Shown here: piece by piece, positions 23,701 to 33,634 of the stretch
How positions within the stretch are numbered: the first letter of the stretch is position 1
Layout: each line of letters opens with the position of its first letter
NCBI GenBank assembly: GCA_033063855.1
Contig: CP093830.1
Coordinates: forward strand, 18,042,854-18,106,853
Reading direction: 5' to 3'
DNA: 64,000 nt
Origin: Smittia aterrima
Lineage: Eukaryota > Arthropoda > Insecta > Diptera > Chironomidae
Notes under the pieces: model-generated
Told to the model about the DNA's origin: nothing
Database searches by the model: none
Seen by the model: the letters and a program-made list of their open reading frames with translations, nothing else
Made by a program: the position numbers and the translations under genes

Positions 23701-26057
23701 TCTCACTGGAATTGATCGTTTAATGCCGAACGGCAAAACTTTCGATAAACTTCGCATCATTCTTATTCTTGACTTATCTTTAACTTCCAATCACTTGCAC
23801 AGCTGATAAGGGACTGAATGCCGCACGATAATCAAACTCCAGACATTTATTCCACGCCGCGTATTCAAACCAAACTAACACATGTTGTAGTAAAAAACAC
23901 TTGTTGCACAATCAATTTTAATACTTTATCGTGATCGTCTTTTAAATACTTTTACATCATTTGCATGAATGAAAAACAATTAAGGAGCTGTAAAGTTCTC
24001 GTCGATCGAATCACCAACGTCCACGCTTGATACTTTTCTCCATTCATTCAACTGAATGTTGAGTCGCGAGTAATCGCAATAATTTTTTTCTCAAGCGCAC
24101 CTACACATGACCGAAATATATTTCGTCTCTCACTTCGTGAATTGCCAGAAAAATGTTTTTTCTTTTTCAACAAATTTTCTCCACACACATTTGAGTTTTT
24201 CACGAAAAACTTTTCACTCGCGATCTCATTTAGTTTGATGAAGCAATCGAATGGCAACAGACATTGAGATTAGTTCTTGCTCAGCGAGTGAACTTGATAG
24301 TGGCTTTGAAAGTCTACCGCCAAAGCCTCCGCCTCGAAAGAAACGATCGAAGAGCACTTGGAGCTTAGTTGATAAAGATCAAGATCGGTTCGAGACGTAC
24401 ATAGGCCCAGATAGAAAATCGAGCACGACTTTTTCCGAATTTTTCGCTCCGTTCAAAAACTTTGCACCATCTGCGCGAGATCGATTGAAACAAAGCTTCT
24501 GGACGTTGGTAAATCACGTAGACGACTCAAAAAGACAATCAAATTATCAAATGTTAGCAACTTCTAATCAAGTTTCTTCTCAATCTGGTTTTCAGATGAC
24601 AATCGCCACGAACCGTCCTCTGTACGAAGAAGAATGGTTTCATGGAGTTCTTCCGCGTGAGGAAGTTGTGCGACTTCTTCGTCACGAAGGCGATTTCTTG
24701 GTACGAGAGACGACGAGAAATGATGAGAGTCAAACTGTTCTGAGTGTCTGCTGGAACGGGCATAAACATTTCATCGTTCAAACTACAGCCGAGGTTTGCT
24801 TACGCATTTGTTTTCGTTTTCATTTTCTTTAACTCTCTCTCTCTCGTGGAAATTTCTTTTCAGGGTCACTATCGGTTCGAAGGGCCCAGCTTTCCGAGTA
24901 TTCAAGAGTTGATCTTACATCAATACCAGTCAGAAACGCCTGTGACGAGTCGAAGCGGCTCAATATTGAAGAAACCAGTATTAAGAGAGCGATGGGAGTT
25001 AAGCAATGATGACGTCATTCTCTTGGATAAAATTGGAAGGGTAAGAGGCAAAAGTTTTCATTACGAAAATAACTCAACTCACACATTTCATTTTAGGGCA
25101 ACTTTGGTGACGTCTACAAAGCAAAATTGAGATCAACAAAGAAAGACGTTGCAGTCAAAACATGTCGAATGACACTGCCCGATGAACAAAAGCGAAAGTT
25201 CCTTCAGGAAGGAAGAATTCTCAAACAGTACGATCATCCAAATATCGTGAAACTCATTGGAATCTGCGTACAGAAGCAGCCGATTATGATCGTGATGGAG
25301 CTTGTAGAAGGAGGCTCGTTACTCATGTTTTTGAGGAAGAATGCTGCGTCTCTCGATCAGCGAAAGATGATGGGAATGTGTCGAGACACTGCAGCAGGTT
25401 AGAAGCTTTAAAAGCTTTGATTTGTTTGAGTGAAACTCATGAGAAAATTAATTTCAGGAATGAGATATCTCGAATCAAAGAACTGCATTCATCGAGACTT
25501 GGCTGCTAGGAATTGTCTCATTGGAACTGAAAGCATCGTTAAAATCTCAGATTTTGGAATGTCGCGAGAGGAGGAAGAGTACATTGGTAAGTCGATGAAC
25601 TCGCTTGAAAGCTCAAGAACTGATTAAATTCCTTTTATAGTTTCTGATGGAATGAAACAAATCCCAATCAAGTGGACAGCTCCTGAAGCTCTTAACTTCG
25701 GAAAGTACACAGTTCTCTGTGACGTTTGGTCTTATGGAGTTTTAATTTGGGAGATTTTCTCAAAGGGCGGAACACCTTACGCTGGAATGAGCAACTCAAA
25801 AGCTCGCGAACGAATTGATGAAGGTAAAATAAAAGAAAAACAATTTTGTCTTCTCTCAAAACTTAAACTACTTTTCCCTTCAAGGTTATCGAATGCCTGT
25901 TCCCGAAGGAACGCCACAAGAGATGTACAGATTGATGCTGAAGTGTTGGGACGAGAATCCAGAAGGTCGACCGCATTTTGACGAAATCTTCACCGTCGTC
26001 GACTGCTTACTGTCGAAGAAGATGAGCGCGAACGAACTTCACACCATTCGAGAATAA
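11770..26057 (+). CDS. FER: Tyrosine-protein kinase FER/Fps, long isoform
   Basis: Fourteen exons: 11770-11962, 12678-12868, 19648-19744, 19818-20016, 20151-20288, 20373-20675, 20734-20902, 21012-22193, 24596-24793, 24864-25040, 25097-25397, 25458-25586, 25641-25823 and 25885-26057. All join in phase to give 1210 residues; the Drosophila protein, as I recall it, is about 1325. An F-BAR membrane-binding domain covers residues 1-270 (MGFSALQGKGVHEALLARQD..., RKLDDVRDKYQKACRKL). A coiled coil and a long acidic/basic linker (from about 430, mostly one 1182-bp exon) follow. The SH2 domain starts near 836 (EEWFHG, FLVRE). The kinase domain starts near 940, with GRGNFGDV, VAVK, HRDLAARN, DFGMSRE and WTAPE. 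The activation-loop Tyr is in EEYIVSDG. FER signals at membranes, junctions and the cytoskeleton. Poly(A) signal AATAAA at 26114. Confidence 0.92.
12869..19647 (+). other. 6.8-kb intron of FER
   Basis: This is by far the longest intron of the gene and it splits the F-BAR domain. Short ORFs occur on both strands but none shows domain structure or matching splice sites. It holds CT/GA tracts (CTCTCTCTCTTTCACTCTCTC near 15175; AGAAGAAAAAGAAGAAGAGAG near 19131) and a TG run near 18430. Such a long early intron may carry enhancers, which is speculation. Confidence 0.6.
22246..23790 (-). CDS. SLC17-family major facilitator transporter, nested in FER
   Basis: Four exons on the minus strand: 23790-23383, 23324-22742, 22685-22444 and 22392-22246. 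They give 459 residues, a normal length for the SLC17 family (anion:Na/H carriers such as sialin, vesicular glutamate and phosphate transporters). About twelve hydrophobic segments can be traced. Visible marks are MLRSNFSIIIIPM (first helix), FGGYVGPNLIAGFLAEKFGGR (the G-x-LA-x-x-GGR/K loop between helices 2 and 3), SRWAPQSEKGKF, the large cytoplasmic loop SPDKHPEISRTEQEIIEDSL, and GLSNFFGTMSGFISPIVVGYF. The substrate cannot be assigned. The whole gene lies within the FER intron 22194-24595, on the opposite strand. Its start is 460 bp from the alternative FER start, so the two diverge. Exon 1 has no signal peptide, as usual for the family. Confidence 0.88.
23791..24250. promoter_or_regulatory. 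Likely bidirectional promoter inside the FER intron
   Basis: 460 bp separate the start codons of the SLC17 gene (minus) and the alternative first coding exon of FER (plus). Both transcripts must start in or near this stretch if the short FER isoform is real. I see no clear TATA box for either. The call rests on gene arrangement. Confidence 0.5.
24251..26057 (+). CDS. FER: FER short isoform from an alternative first exon (SH2 plus kinase only)
   Basis: An ORF opens at ATG 24251 and reads straight into the SH2 exon, giving coding exon 24251-24793 and then the shared exons to 26057: 501 residues. The unique 115-residue N-terminus has a proline-rich basic stretch (PPKPPPRKKRSKSTW), a possible SH3 ligand. 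In the long isoform the acceptor is embedded in this same exon at 24595 (pyrimidine-rich, GGTTTTCAG before ATGACAATCGCC), in phase 0. The exon is therefore used whole or only from 24596. Drosophila Fps85D is known to make a short F-BAR-less protein from a separate promoter, and this is consistent. Transcript data are needed to prove it. Confidence 0.7.
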
Positions 26058-26379
26058 TCTTGTTTCCTTCTCATTCAATTCTTTGTATTTATTGAAATGT
26101 AAAATTTTTGTTTAATAAAACCTTCAAATTCTGTAAATTCTGTTTGTTGACTTCACTTCGATTAGTAATCTCTTGCGAAAATCATTCCCACAGAATTCTC
26201 ACGATGACATGTGAAAAGCTTAAGCATCTCGTTGACTGGACAACTTTTTGCAAAGGATGATGATGATGATATTGATGATGATGGTGACGTCGCTTTTTAA
26301 AATTGTGAAAGGATTAACAGACTTTCTTATCAAATTTTTATCTTCGATAACTTATCGGCGACTAAATCCCTTGTCATGC

Positions 26380-26432
26380 TATAAAAGAATATAAAAGAAG
26401 CCCAAGCCATTACAAAAGTTCACTCTTCAGTC
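26380..26432 (+). promoter_or_regulatory. TATA boxes and initiator of the serine protease homologue
   Basis: Two TATAAAAG boxes lie at 26380 and 26390. Candidate initiators are TTCACT at about 26419, 30 bp after the second box, and TCAGTC at 26427. The 5' UTR would be about 30-40 nt. A GAT/GATGAT run lies further upstream at 26258-26285. Confidence 0.65.
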
Positions 26433-26458
26433 TAGGAACAAACCAAATCATTTTTAAA

Positions 26459-27250
26459 ATGAAGTTCGTCGTATTTTTCTCATCGCTTGTTTTTATCGCT
26501 GTGGGAAATCGTAAGAATCTGTTTAGGTCACCAACTTATTTACTCATATTTTGTTTCTTTAAAGCTTTAGGAAGTCCAGCAAGCGATGGCAACATTCCAT
26601 TTGTAGTTTCTGTCACCGATCTCATGAGATACACTGACCACATTGCGTCTGGCAGCATCGTCAGCAATCGCTTCGTTCTCACCAACGCTGCTTATGTTGG
26701 ATACTCTTTCGTAGAGCCATGGCATCTCAATGTCGTTGGAAACATTGCGAGAACTTGGGATCGCAGCGACGACTTCTATGCTGTTGAAGAAATCATCGCT
26801 CATCCTAACTTTGATGAGATTACTAATGAGAACGACATCGCTCTTTTGAAGACATCTACTTCAATCATCTTCCACGACCGTGTTCAACCAATCGCTTTGA
26901 GTTCATTCGAATTAACCAACCAAGATGCAGTCATGTCAGGATATGGATTTACTGAAGAAGGAAGACAAATATATGCTCCTCTAATCAGCGTAGACTTCCG
27001 AACGATTAGCAACGAAGAATGCAAAGCTCTTATTGGCAGCGATCAGGCCAATCAGGTGTTTGACTCTAAAGCTTGTATTTTGCCACGAGACAACCGCGTG
27101 ATTTGCAACAATGACAATGGATCACCTCTGACATTCCAGAATCAAGTCATTGGACTCTCATCCTGGCACATTCCTTGCGTCGCCGGCTCGCCAATCATCG
27201 TAGAACGTGTTTTCATGCATTTAGATTTCATTCAATCTAATATTGAATAA
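26459..27250 (+). CDS. Secreted trypsin-like serine protease homologue, catalytically dead
   Basis: Chymotrypsin-fold (S1) protein with signal peptide MKFVVFFSSLVFIAVG. The fold is clear: SGSIVSNRFVLT, NDIALLKT, SGYG, PRDNRVICNNDNGSPL. The catalytic Asp (NDIALL) is present. The His motif TAAHC is replaced by TNAAYV (His to Tyr), and the Ser motif GDSGGP by NDNGSP (Ser to Asn). The activation site IVGG is missing. It should not cleave peptides; such homologues act as cofactors or decoys in insect immunity and coagulation. A 54-bp stretch (26511-26564, GTAAGA...AAAG) looks like an intron but is a multiple of three without stops, so the product is 245 or 263 residues. Confidence 0.82.
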   Translation: MKFVVFFSSLVFIAVGNRKNLFRSPTYLLIFCFFKALGSPASDGNIPFVVSVTDLMRYTDHIASGSIVSNRFVLTNAAYVGYSFVEPWHLNVVGNIARTWDRSDDFYAVEEIIAHPNFDEITNENDIALLKTSTSIIFHDRVQPIALSSFELTNQDAVMSGYGFTEEGRQIYAPLISVDFRTISNEECKALIGSDQANQVFDSKACILPRDNRVICNNDNGSPLTFQNQVIGLSSWHIPCVAGSPIIVERVFMHLDFIQSNIE

Positions 27251-28272
27251 ACTTGTTCTTGGGTTCTGTAGCAGATCAAGTTGTTGTTCTACGACTAATT
27301 GAGACCAGCGCAAAAAGAGAATCATCATAAGAAGCCTTAAGTTCTACGTCAGAAGTCTTTAGCTAGTTAGTTTCAGAGATTCGACAAAAAGTTGTCGCTG
27401 TGAAATCGACGTCAACAAAGTTGTTTTGAAACTTATTTTGTTTTCTTTCGTGTGCTTTGAATCGATTGTTGTCAGCAGAAACCTTTGGAGACGTTTTATT
27501 ATTAGGCTCATTGTTTCAACATCACAAATATTTATTGAACTGTTCAGTGTCTTAAATGGAAAAATTTTCAGCTAGTAAATAAGACACCGCGATTTGATCC
27601 CACGAGCAAGATAATTCGGATGATATCCAAGTAATCTCATTTTCAGCAACCTTTGTAAATCACCAAGGTTGGCTCATGGCGATGACAAGATGAGTCTTCG
27701 TTAGTTTATAATTAAACGGCACGAACTGTTCGTACAAATTGATGTTAATCAAAAAAACCGCTTCTTCTCTTAAAAATTTTTTAGAAAATTATTTCACTTA
27801 AGGATTTTAACGAAAGTGAATGAAGAAATCGTGAGTGACGTGATTTCTATCTGCGAATGTAATTGACGAAATCAAAACAAGTTTTTAATAATTTTTGATG
27901 AAGTTCTTGTTGAGCAAAAAAGAAGTCGATCCACTCGTTTGACTTTCAGTTTCTTCACGCAAGGAGTTCACTTATGGCGCAACTGCCCCAGAGACGTTGA
28001 TGGACCAATAATTTATCAGCGAAGAATGAACTTGTTTTACAAGTTTAACCGAAAAATCTCGTAGACGAAGTAAATCATGTTGTTAATTGAAAGAAGAAAA
28101 CAATTTTCTGTCTTTGTCTTGCGTACGAAATATGAACCTCAGTTGAAACCGAGTTGCCTTTCAAATTGTCGACCACTCAAAAAAGATCATTCGGTGTACA
28201 TTCGTTCAAGTGGACTGACCGATGCAAGCTCGGAATAATTGAATAAAAAGTAAAAAATATTTCGAGTTCGCG
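27251..28272. other. Intergenic region between protease homologue and desaturase D1
   Basis: About 1 kb of AT-rich sequence without a convincing ORF. It contains the 3' end of the protease gene and the 5' flank of D1. No repeat or RNA gene was recognised. Confidence 0.5.
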
Positions 28273-29760
28273 ATGGTGACGAAAATTTGGGATAGAATCT
28301 CACCAAAGAGTTCAAATAAAAAAGAAATTGTCGAAGATGAAAATAATAATCAAAGTGAGAAGATTTCTAAACGTTTCTTTGATTAGATTAAAAAGTGTTT
28401 AAATTTTCTCTTAGCCCTCGACAGACCAAGTGTTTATCGCAAAGGCGATGGCTACAAGCATGAAATCGTGTGGAGCAATGTCTTGATTTTCGTTTATCTT
28501 CATTGCGCTGCAATTTATGGATTCACATTAGAAAAGAAAACCATTTCAATCATATTTGGATGGGTCGTTGGATTTACTGTCGCTCTTGGAACGACTGTTG
28601 GAGCTCATCGATTGTAAGTTTGATTGATGGTGACATTTGTGAGCCATAAATAAATATTTTCGTGATGCGACAGGTTCACGCATCGCTGCTTTAAAGCAAA
28701 CACAGCTCTTCGAGCCTTACTTCTCTTCATGCAAACGATGGCACTCCAAAACTCGATGTACGAGTGGGTGAGAGATCATCGAGTTCATCATAAATATGTC
28801 GACACAAATGCTGACCCGCACAACTCAGCACGTGGATTTTTCTTTTCTCATATTGGTTGGTTAATGTGTAAGAAACATCCAGACGTGAAAAAATTCGGCA
28901 AACGAATTGAAATGGCAGATTTGGAAGCTGACAAGCTCGTCATGTTCCAACATAAATATTATTTGCCTCTCGCACTTTTCTTCGGAGTTTTCCTTCCGAT
29001 CTGGTATGCTTGCTATCTCGGAGAGCATTTCTACGTCGCGTGGAATGGCCACATCTTCCGATATCTCTTAGGTTTGCATCTCGTTTGGATGATTAACTCA
29101 GGAGCTCACCTGTTCGGATATCGACCATATGACAAGTAAAAAATTAAAATTCAGCGTAAGCTAATAAATCAGCAATTTAAAATATTTATAGAAATATGTC
29201 TTCGACTGATTCATATTGGATTGGAACGATTGGAATCGGCGAGGGTTGGCACAATTATCATGTAAGCTAAGATGTCAATCACATTACGCAATCAACTTAT
29301 CCTTTCTCTTCTTTTATTCAGCATTGCTTTCCATGGGACTACAAGGCAGCTGAGTTGCCAGCTTACTGGTGCAACTTATCATTGGGTTTCATTGATTTCT
29401 TCGCTTGGCTTGGTAAGTCTCACGAATATTTTTCGTTTTTGTCTGTAAAGATTCATTGATTACGATTCATAATAAATCATCGCAGGCTGGGCCACTGACC
29501 TGAAAACGGTTTCCGAAGAAATGATCAACAAACGAGCGCAGCGAACAGGTGACGGAACTCGTAAAATATCAGATAATGCTTTAGATACGAAAGAAGAAGA
29601 AGAACATTCAGATCTTTGGGGATGGGGTAAGTTAAAGATTTTTAATTCTAATTTTCTCATTTTCCTAAATTCCAATTTTTTTCTTTTACATTTAGACGAT
29701 AAAGAGATGACTGAAGAGCACAGAAAACAAGTGAAAATTCTCTATAAGTTCTACGATTAA
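28273..29760 (+). CDS. Acyl-CoA desaturase D1
   Basis: Exons 28273-28354, 28415-28613, 28674-29135, 29192-29261, 29322-29412, 29486-29626 and 29696-29760 give 369 residues. Fatty acyl-CoA desaturases are di-iron ER membrane enzymes that insert a double bond (usually delta-9) using cytochrome b5. All histidine boxes are present: HRLFTH, DHRVHHK and GEGWHNYHH, plus the ligand motif NSGAH. Two pairs of hydrophobic segments flank them. The C-terminus keeps the insect tail DLWGWGDDKEM. Substrate and bond position cannot be told from sequence; in insects such clusters make membrane lipids, cuticular hydrocarbons or pheromones. An intron falls after the first H of the last HH pair. A broken copy lies at 38082. 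Confidence 0.93.
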
Positions 29761-30018
29761 AAAATTAATAAATTGTGAGTGCAAAGGTAGAGTCAAAAAT
29801 AAAAATCGAATAAAATTCACAAAATCCAGTGTGCAAAATAATTATTTGTGATGGCGACTTGTCACATAAGCTTTTGAAGCTTTTCTTGGAAATAATTTTG
29901 ACGTTCTATGATAAAATTTCAATCAAAATCTTAACCACTCAAGTCGACAAATTGATTGGTTTTATTTAAGAATTTGATAAGGAATAAATTAAGTGTTTGG
30001 GGATCCCAATTTTAGGGA

Positions 30019-30026
30019 TATAAATA
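30019..30026 (+). promoter_or_regulatory. TATA box of LRR gene L1
   Basis: TATAAATA, 53 bp upstream of the split start codon at 30079. The flanking CCCAATTTTAGGGA-TATAAATATTGG resembles the same position in L2. Confidence 0.6.
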
Positions 30027-30078
30027 TTGGGAAATATTCTTTTCAAATCATAACGTTTGCTTAAGTCTTTCTAACAAC

Positions 30079-30961
30079 ATGTAAGTCAGTAAAAGTTTAA
30101 TAGCTGCAGAAGTAATTTTATTTTGCATATTCCAGGCTGTCAAACTCTTTTTTCGTCGTTTTGATAATGGTCATTGCAATTCAAATCACTCAAGGAGTGA
30201 TTTTCGAGTGCTTTTTCTACATTGTTGACGATTTTCCAGTCCTGGGAAAACCTTACACGTGCGTATCCGCTGTTCGTTCCTCAGAATGCAGCTTAGTCCT
30301 TGAGGATGTACGAGGAAACCATTTAGCAGGAAAAAGCAATCGTGACGTCGATTTGTTGTGGATTTACCAACAAGACTTAACATACATTCCAAAAAACATC
30401 GAAAAGTTCTTTCCAAACCTCAAAGGCCTTCGTTATTAAGATTCAAATCTAGCATCAATTTCGTCCGAAGCTTTGAAACCGTTTCTGCAGCTTTTGGTGT
30501 TTGAAGTGTACATAGGGAATTTAGTTTCGCTGCCCGACAACTTATTCCAGCACAACTTAAACCTTCAACATATTGACTTCAACAGTAACAGAATCGAGCA
30601 CATCGGACATAATATTTTGAGTGGACTTAACCAGTTGCAATATGCTTACTTTCACAATAATGTTTGTGTTAACACATATGCGAGCACTTTGGAATCGATC
30701 AGATTATTAAATGAACAACTTCCTATTCTCTGTCCACCAGCCATTCAATGCAGTGATCAACTTCTTCTCTGCAACAACGAAAATTTGGATTTATTGTTGA
30801 AAATAGAGAACTTAACCAAATCAAATGAGAAGGCAGATGAACGAATTGAACAACTGGAAGTGGAGAATAGAGCCAACAATGATCAGCTTTTCCTTTACAG
30901 GAACGAAATAGAAAAACTTGAGATGGTGGTCAAAGAATTACTTGCCAGTACTTGTTCTTAA
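30079..30961 (+). pseudogene. LRR/coiled-coil secreted protein L1, interrupted by a stop codon
   Basis: Same structure as L2-L5. The start codon is split AT|G by an intron (AT at 30079-30080, intron 30081-30135, second exon from 30136). A signal peptide (MLSNSFFVVLIMVIAIQITQG), a short Cys domain (VIFEC...YTC), LRRs and a C-terminal coiled coil follow. At 30437-30439 a TAA stands where the paralogues have TTT (SLQYFDSNL). Beyond it the frame is undamaged for another 173 codons to 30961. So either the gene died recently, the stop is a polymorphism or assembly error, or it is read through. Without the stop it would encode 275 residues. Confidence 0.75.
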
Positions 30962-30976
30962 TAAAATTCTTTAATT

Positions 30977-31545
30977 TATCAAGCTACAAACTCAGAGACG
31001 ATTTCGTCCGAAGCTTTTAAACCGTTTCCACAGCTATTAGTTTTTGGTGCGTTGGGAGGAAATTTAGTTTCTCTCAACGGCAAATTATTCCAGCACAATT
31101 TAAACCTTCAAGAAATTAGCTTCTATAACAACAAATTGAGATCATCGGACATAATTTTTTGAGTGGATTTAACCAGTTGCAATATGCTTACTTTCACAAT
31201 AATGTTTGTGTTAACACATATGCGAACACATTGGAATCGATCTGATAATTAAAAGAACAACTTCCTATTCTCTGTCCACCAGCCATTGAATGCAGTGGTC
31301 AACTTCGCATATGGAACAAAGAAAATTCAGATTTATTATTGGAAATTGAAAGGAAGAAAGAACGAAAAGCTGAACTTGAGATTGAGAACAAGTTGAAGAC
31401 CGAACAACTTCTTGTCTGACACAACGAAAATCCAATGTCAAATGAATGAATCATAGAACGAGATGGTGGTCAGAGAATTACTTTACAGCATCAGATGTGA
31501 ATGAATTTCTTATCAATTTGTAAACTTTTCAATAAAAACTTTGCA
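30977..31545 (+). pseudogene. Decayed 5'-truncated LRR gene copy
   Basis: Sequence starting at TATCAAGCTACAAAC matches L3 from the middle of its LRR region. Readable parts include ETISSEAFKPFPQLLVFG, NLFQHNLNLQ-like text and then NVCVN and EQLPILCPPAIEC in shifted frames. A 1-nt loss near 31137 and several stops break the frame. The promoter, split start codon and signal peptide are missing. It lies directly after L1, probably as the leftover of an unequal exchange. Confidence 0.75.
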
Positions 31546-32014
31546 ATAAATATTTCGAGAAAGAGTTGAACTTTTTAATTAGAAAAATGAAAAACAATTG
31601 TGGTCCTAGTTGGAAAATTTAAATGTTGAATTTTTTTTTGTTTTTCGAGTATTTTCTCCTTTCAACTTTAGTTTCATTAGCTTTTCCACTATTTATTTAT
31701 TCATTCGTCCGCAATGCGAGAACTGATTGATAGGATTTTTATTTGTATTACCGAATCTCAAACCGAATTCTCTGACTCTGATTTTGACAGAGAGAAACAC
31801 AAGAACGACTAACTTTTTTCTTGTCGATATTTTTGTGAGCCATTGTGAAATGGCATATGCTTATTGAGTACTCACTGTTGGAAGATCAATGGTACAAGTT
31901 TTATATTTTATTGCGTTGAATCAATCAGCCTAATTGTTTAACTTTAAAGTCAAAACTTTTAGCGAACAATGTCAAATACTCTGCAAAATCCGGAATGACG
32001 ACGGCGATGAGTCT

Positions 32015-32189
32015 GATAAGTTATAAATAAGTGAAAAGCTTGATAAACATTTCTAGGAAATGTTTACATTTGCGTTGGCCTAATCAAAATCTCAACAAGT
32101 CAATTCCGCAAATTGATAAGTTCTTCTTTTTATTATTCTATAAAGGAGCTCATAAAGTAATTGGGAACCCCAATTTGATGATATAAATA
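32015..32189 (+). promoter_or_regulatory. Upstream module of L2: GATA box to TATA box
   Basis: The block CTGCAAAATCCGGAATGACG at 31981, with GATAAG at 32015, recurs upstream of L3 and, less well, L5. It is followed by AAGCTTGATAAA, a second GATAAG near 32118 and TATAAATA at 32182. The split start codon begins at 32245. Confidence 0.55.
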
Positions 32190-32244
32190 TTCGGTAAAAT
32201 GTTTAGTCCAAACTCATACCTTAAGCTTCAGTCTTTCTGCAAAC

Positions 32245-33045
32245 ATGTAAGTCTCAGAGTGTAAAATTACTGCAGAATTTAATTTGTTTTCTTTTAGGCT
32301 GTCAATCTATTTTGTTATTGTCTTGACTTTGAGCATTGCGATTAAAAACTCGCAGGCAGTTGTTTTCGATTGTAATTTTGAAATTTATAAAATTGATATC
32401 ATCGGAACAGTTTATACTTGCGTACCCAATGTCATTGTCTCAGGAAGCAGCTTAACTCTTGAAGATGTAAAGGGCAATCATTTAGAAGGAAAGAGTAATC
32501 TCGACGTCGAGTTCTTGTTGATTAACAAACAAGACTTGACTTTTATTCCAAATGGAATCGAGAATTTTTTCCCAAACCTAACAGGAATTCACTATGAAAA
32601 CTCAAACTTAGCCACAATATCGTCAGAAGATCTCCAGCCGTTTCCGAAGCTTCTATGGTTTGGAGTATACAAGGGAGATTTAATTTCTCTCGACGGGAAC
32701 TTATTCCAACACAATCTGAACCTTCAAAGCATTGATTTCGGAAGTAACAAAATTGAACGCATCGGACACAATATTTTAGGCGAACTGAACCAGTTGCGAT
32801 ATGCTTACTTTGGAGGAAATGTTTGTGTGAGCAAGGATGCAGTTTCATTGGAAGAAGTCAGAGAATTGAACGAACAACTTCCAATTCTTTGTCCATCATA
32901 TGAAGTAGAATGCAGTGATCAACTTCTTTTAAGTAAGAACGAGAATGCTAATTTATTATTGGAAATTAAAAAGGCAAATGCTCGAATCATCGAACTTGAA
33001 ATTGAAAACAGAGAATTACTTGCCAGTAAAATAATCTCTTTATGA
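32245..33045 (+). CDS. LRR/coiled-coil secreted protein L2
   Basis: Exons 32245-32246 (only AT of the start codon) and 32298-33045 give 249 residues. The signal peptide is MLSIYFVIVLTLSIAIKNSQA. A small Cys domain (VVFDCNF...VYTCVPN, EGKSNLDVEFL) comes next. About five leucine-rich repeats follow (FFPNLTGIHYENSNL, PFPKLLWFGVYKGDL, FQHNLNLQSIDFGSNKI, LGELNQLRYAYFGGN). A Cys pair (NVCVS...LPILCPS...VECS) and a short coiled coil end the protein. The architecture resembles mosquito LRIM/APL1 secreted immune proteins; that is a comparison of layout, not proven homology. No other in-frame Met precedes the signal peptide, so the split start is needed. Confidence 0.8.
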
Positions 33046-33365
33046 GTTTAATATCAATTTGTGGAAACTTCTTCTCTAATTATTATTTTGTCAAATTATT
33101 ATGTAAAATTTTCAATAAAAATTAAAGTTTTGAGTAGATATGTTCATCCTCTTATTTTTGCGGCAATAACGTCTTGGGTTTGCAATATTTGTGTCAAGAG
33201 AAATGAAACCGCGAAAAAATTTGCTCTGACCGATTTTTTTATGTTCAAAATATTTTTGTGAGCTATGGCAAATACTCCTACATTTTATTTTACTGGCCGG
33301 AAAGTTTCAATGTATAATGTCAAGTATTTCACTGCAAAATCTGGAATGATGGCGACAACAAGTCT

Positions 33366-33582
33366 GATAAGTTATATATAAGTGTTAAGCTTCCAAAGCT
33401 TATCTATGAATGTTTTCTGTGTTGGTTTAATCAAAATCTTAACATTATTGAGTCAACAGCTACGTATTTCTAAAAATAGAAAAGGAAGTACCAACTGATA
33501 ATTTTTCTTCGACAATTTGATAAAGACGTAATTAGATTAGATAGACTAAGTGTTTGGGAACACCACGTTTTGGATATATATA
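33366..33582 (+). promoter_or_regulatory. Upstream module of L3: GATA box to TATA box
   Basis: CTGCAAAATCTGGAATGATG, then GATAAG at 33366 and AAGCTT repeats, as at L2. TATATATA follows at 33575, about 60 bp before the split start codon at 33635. Confidence 0.55.
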
Positions 33583-33634
33583 TTCGAAAATCATCGTTTC
33601 AAACTCACACAGTAGCTTCAGCCTTTCTGCAAAC

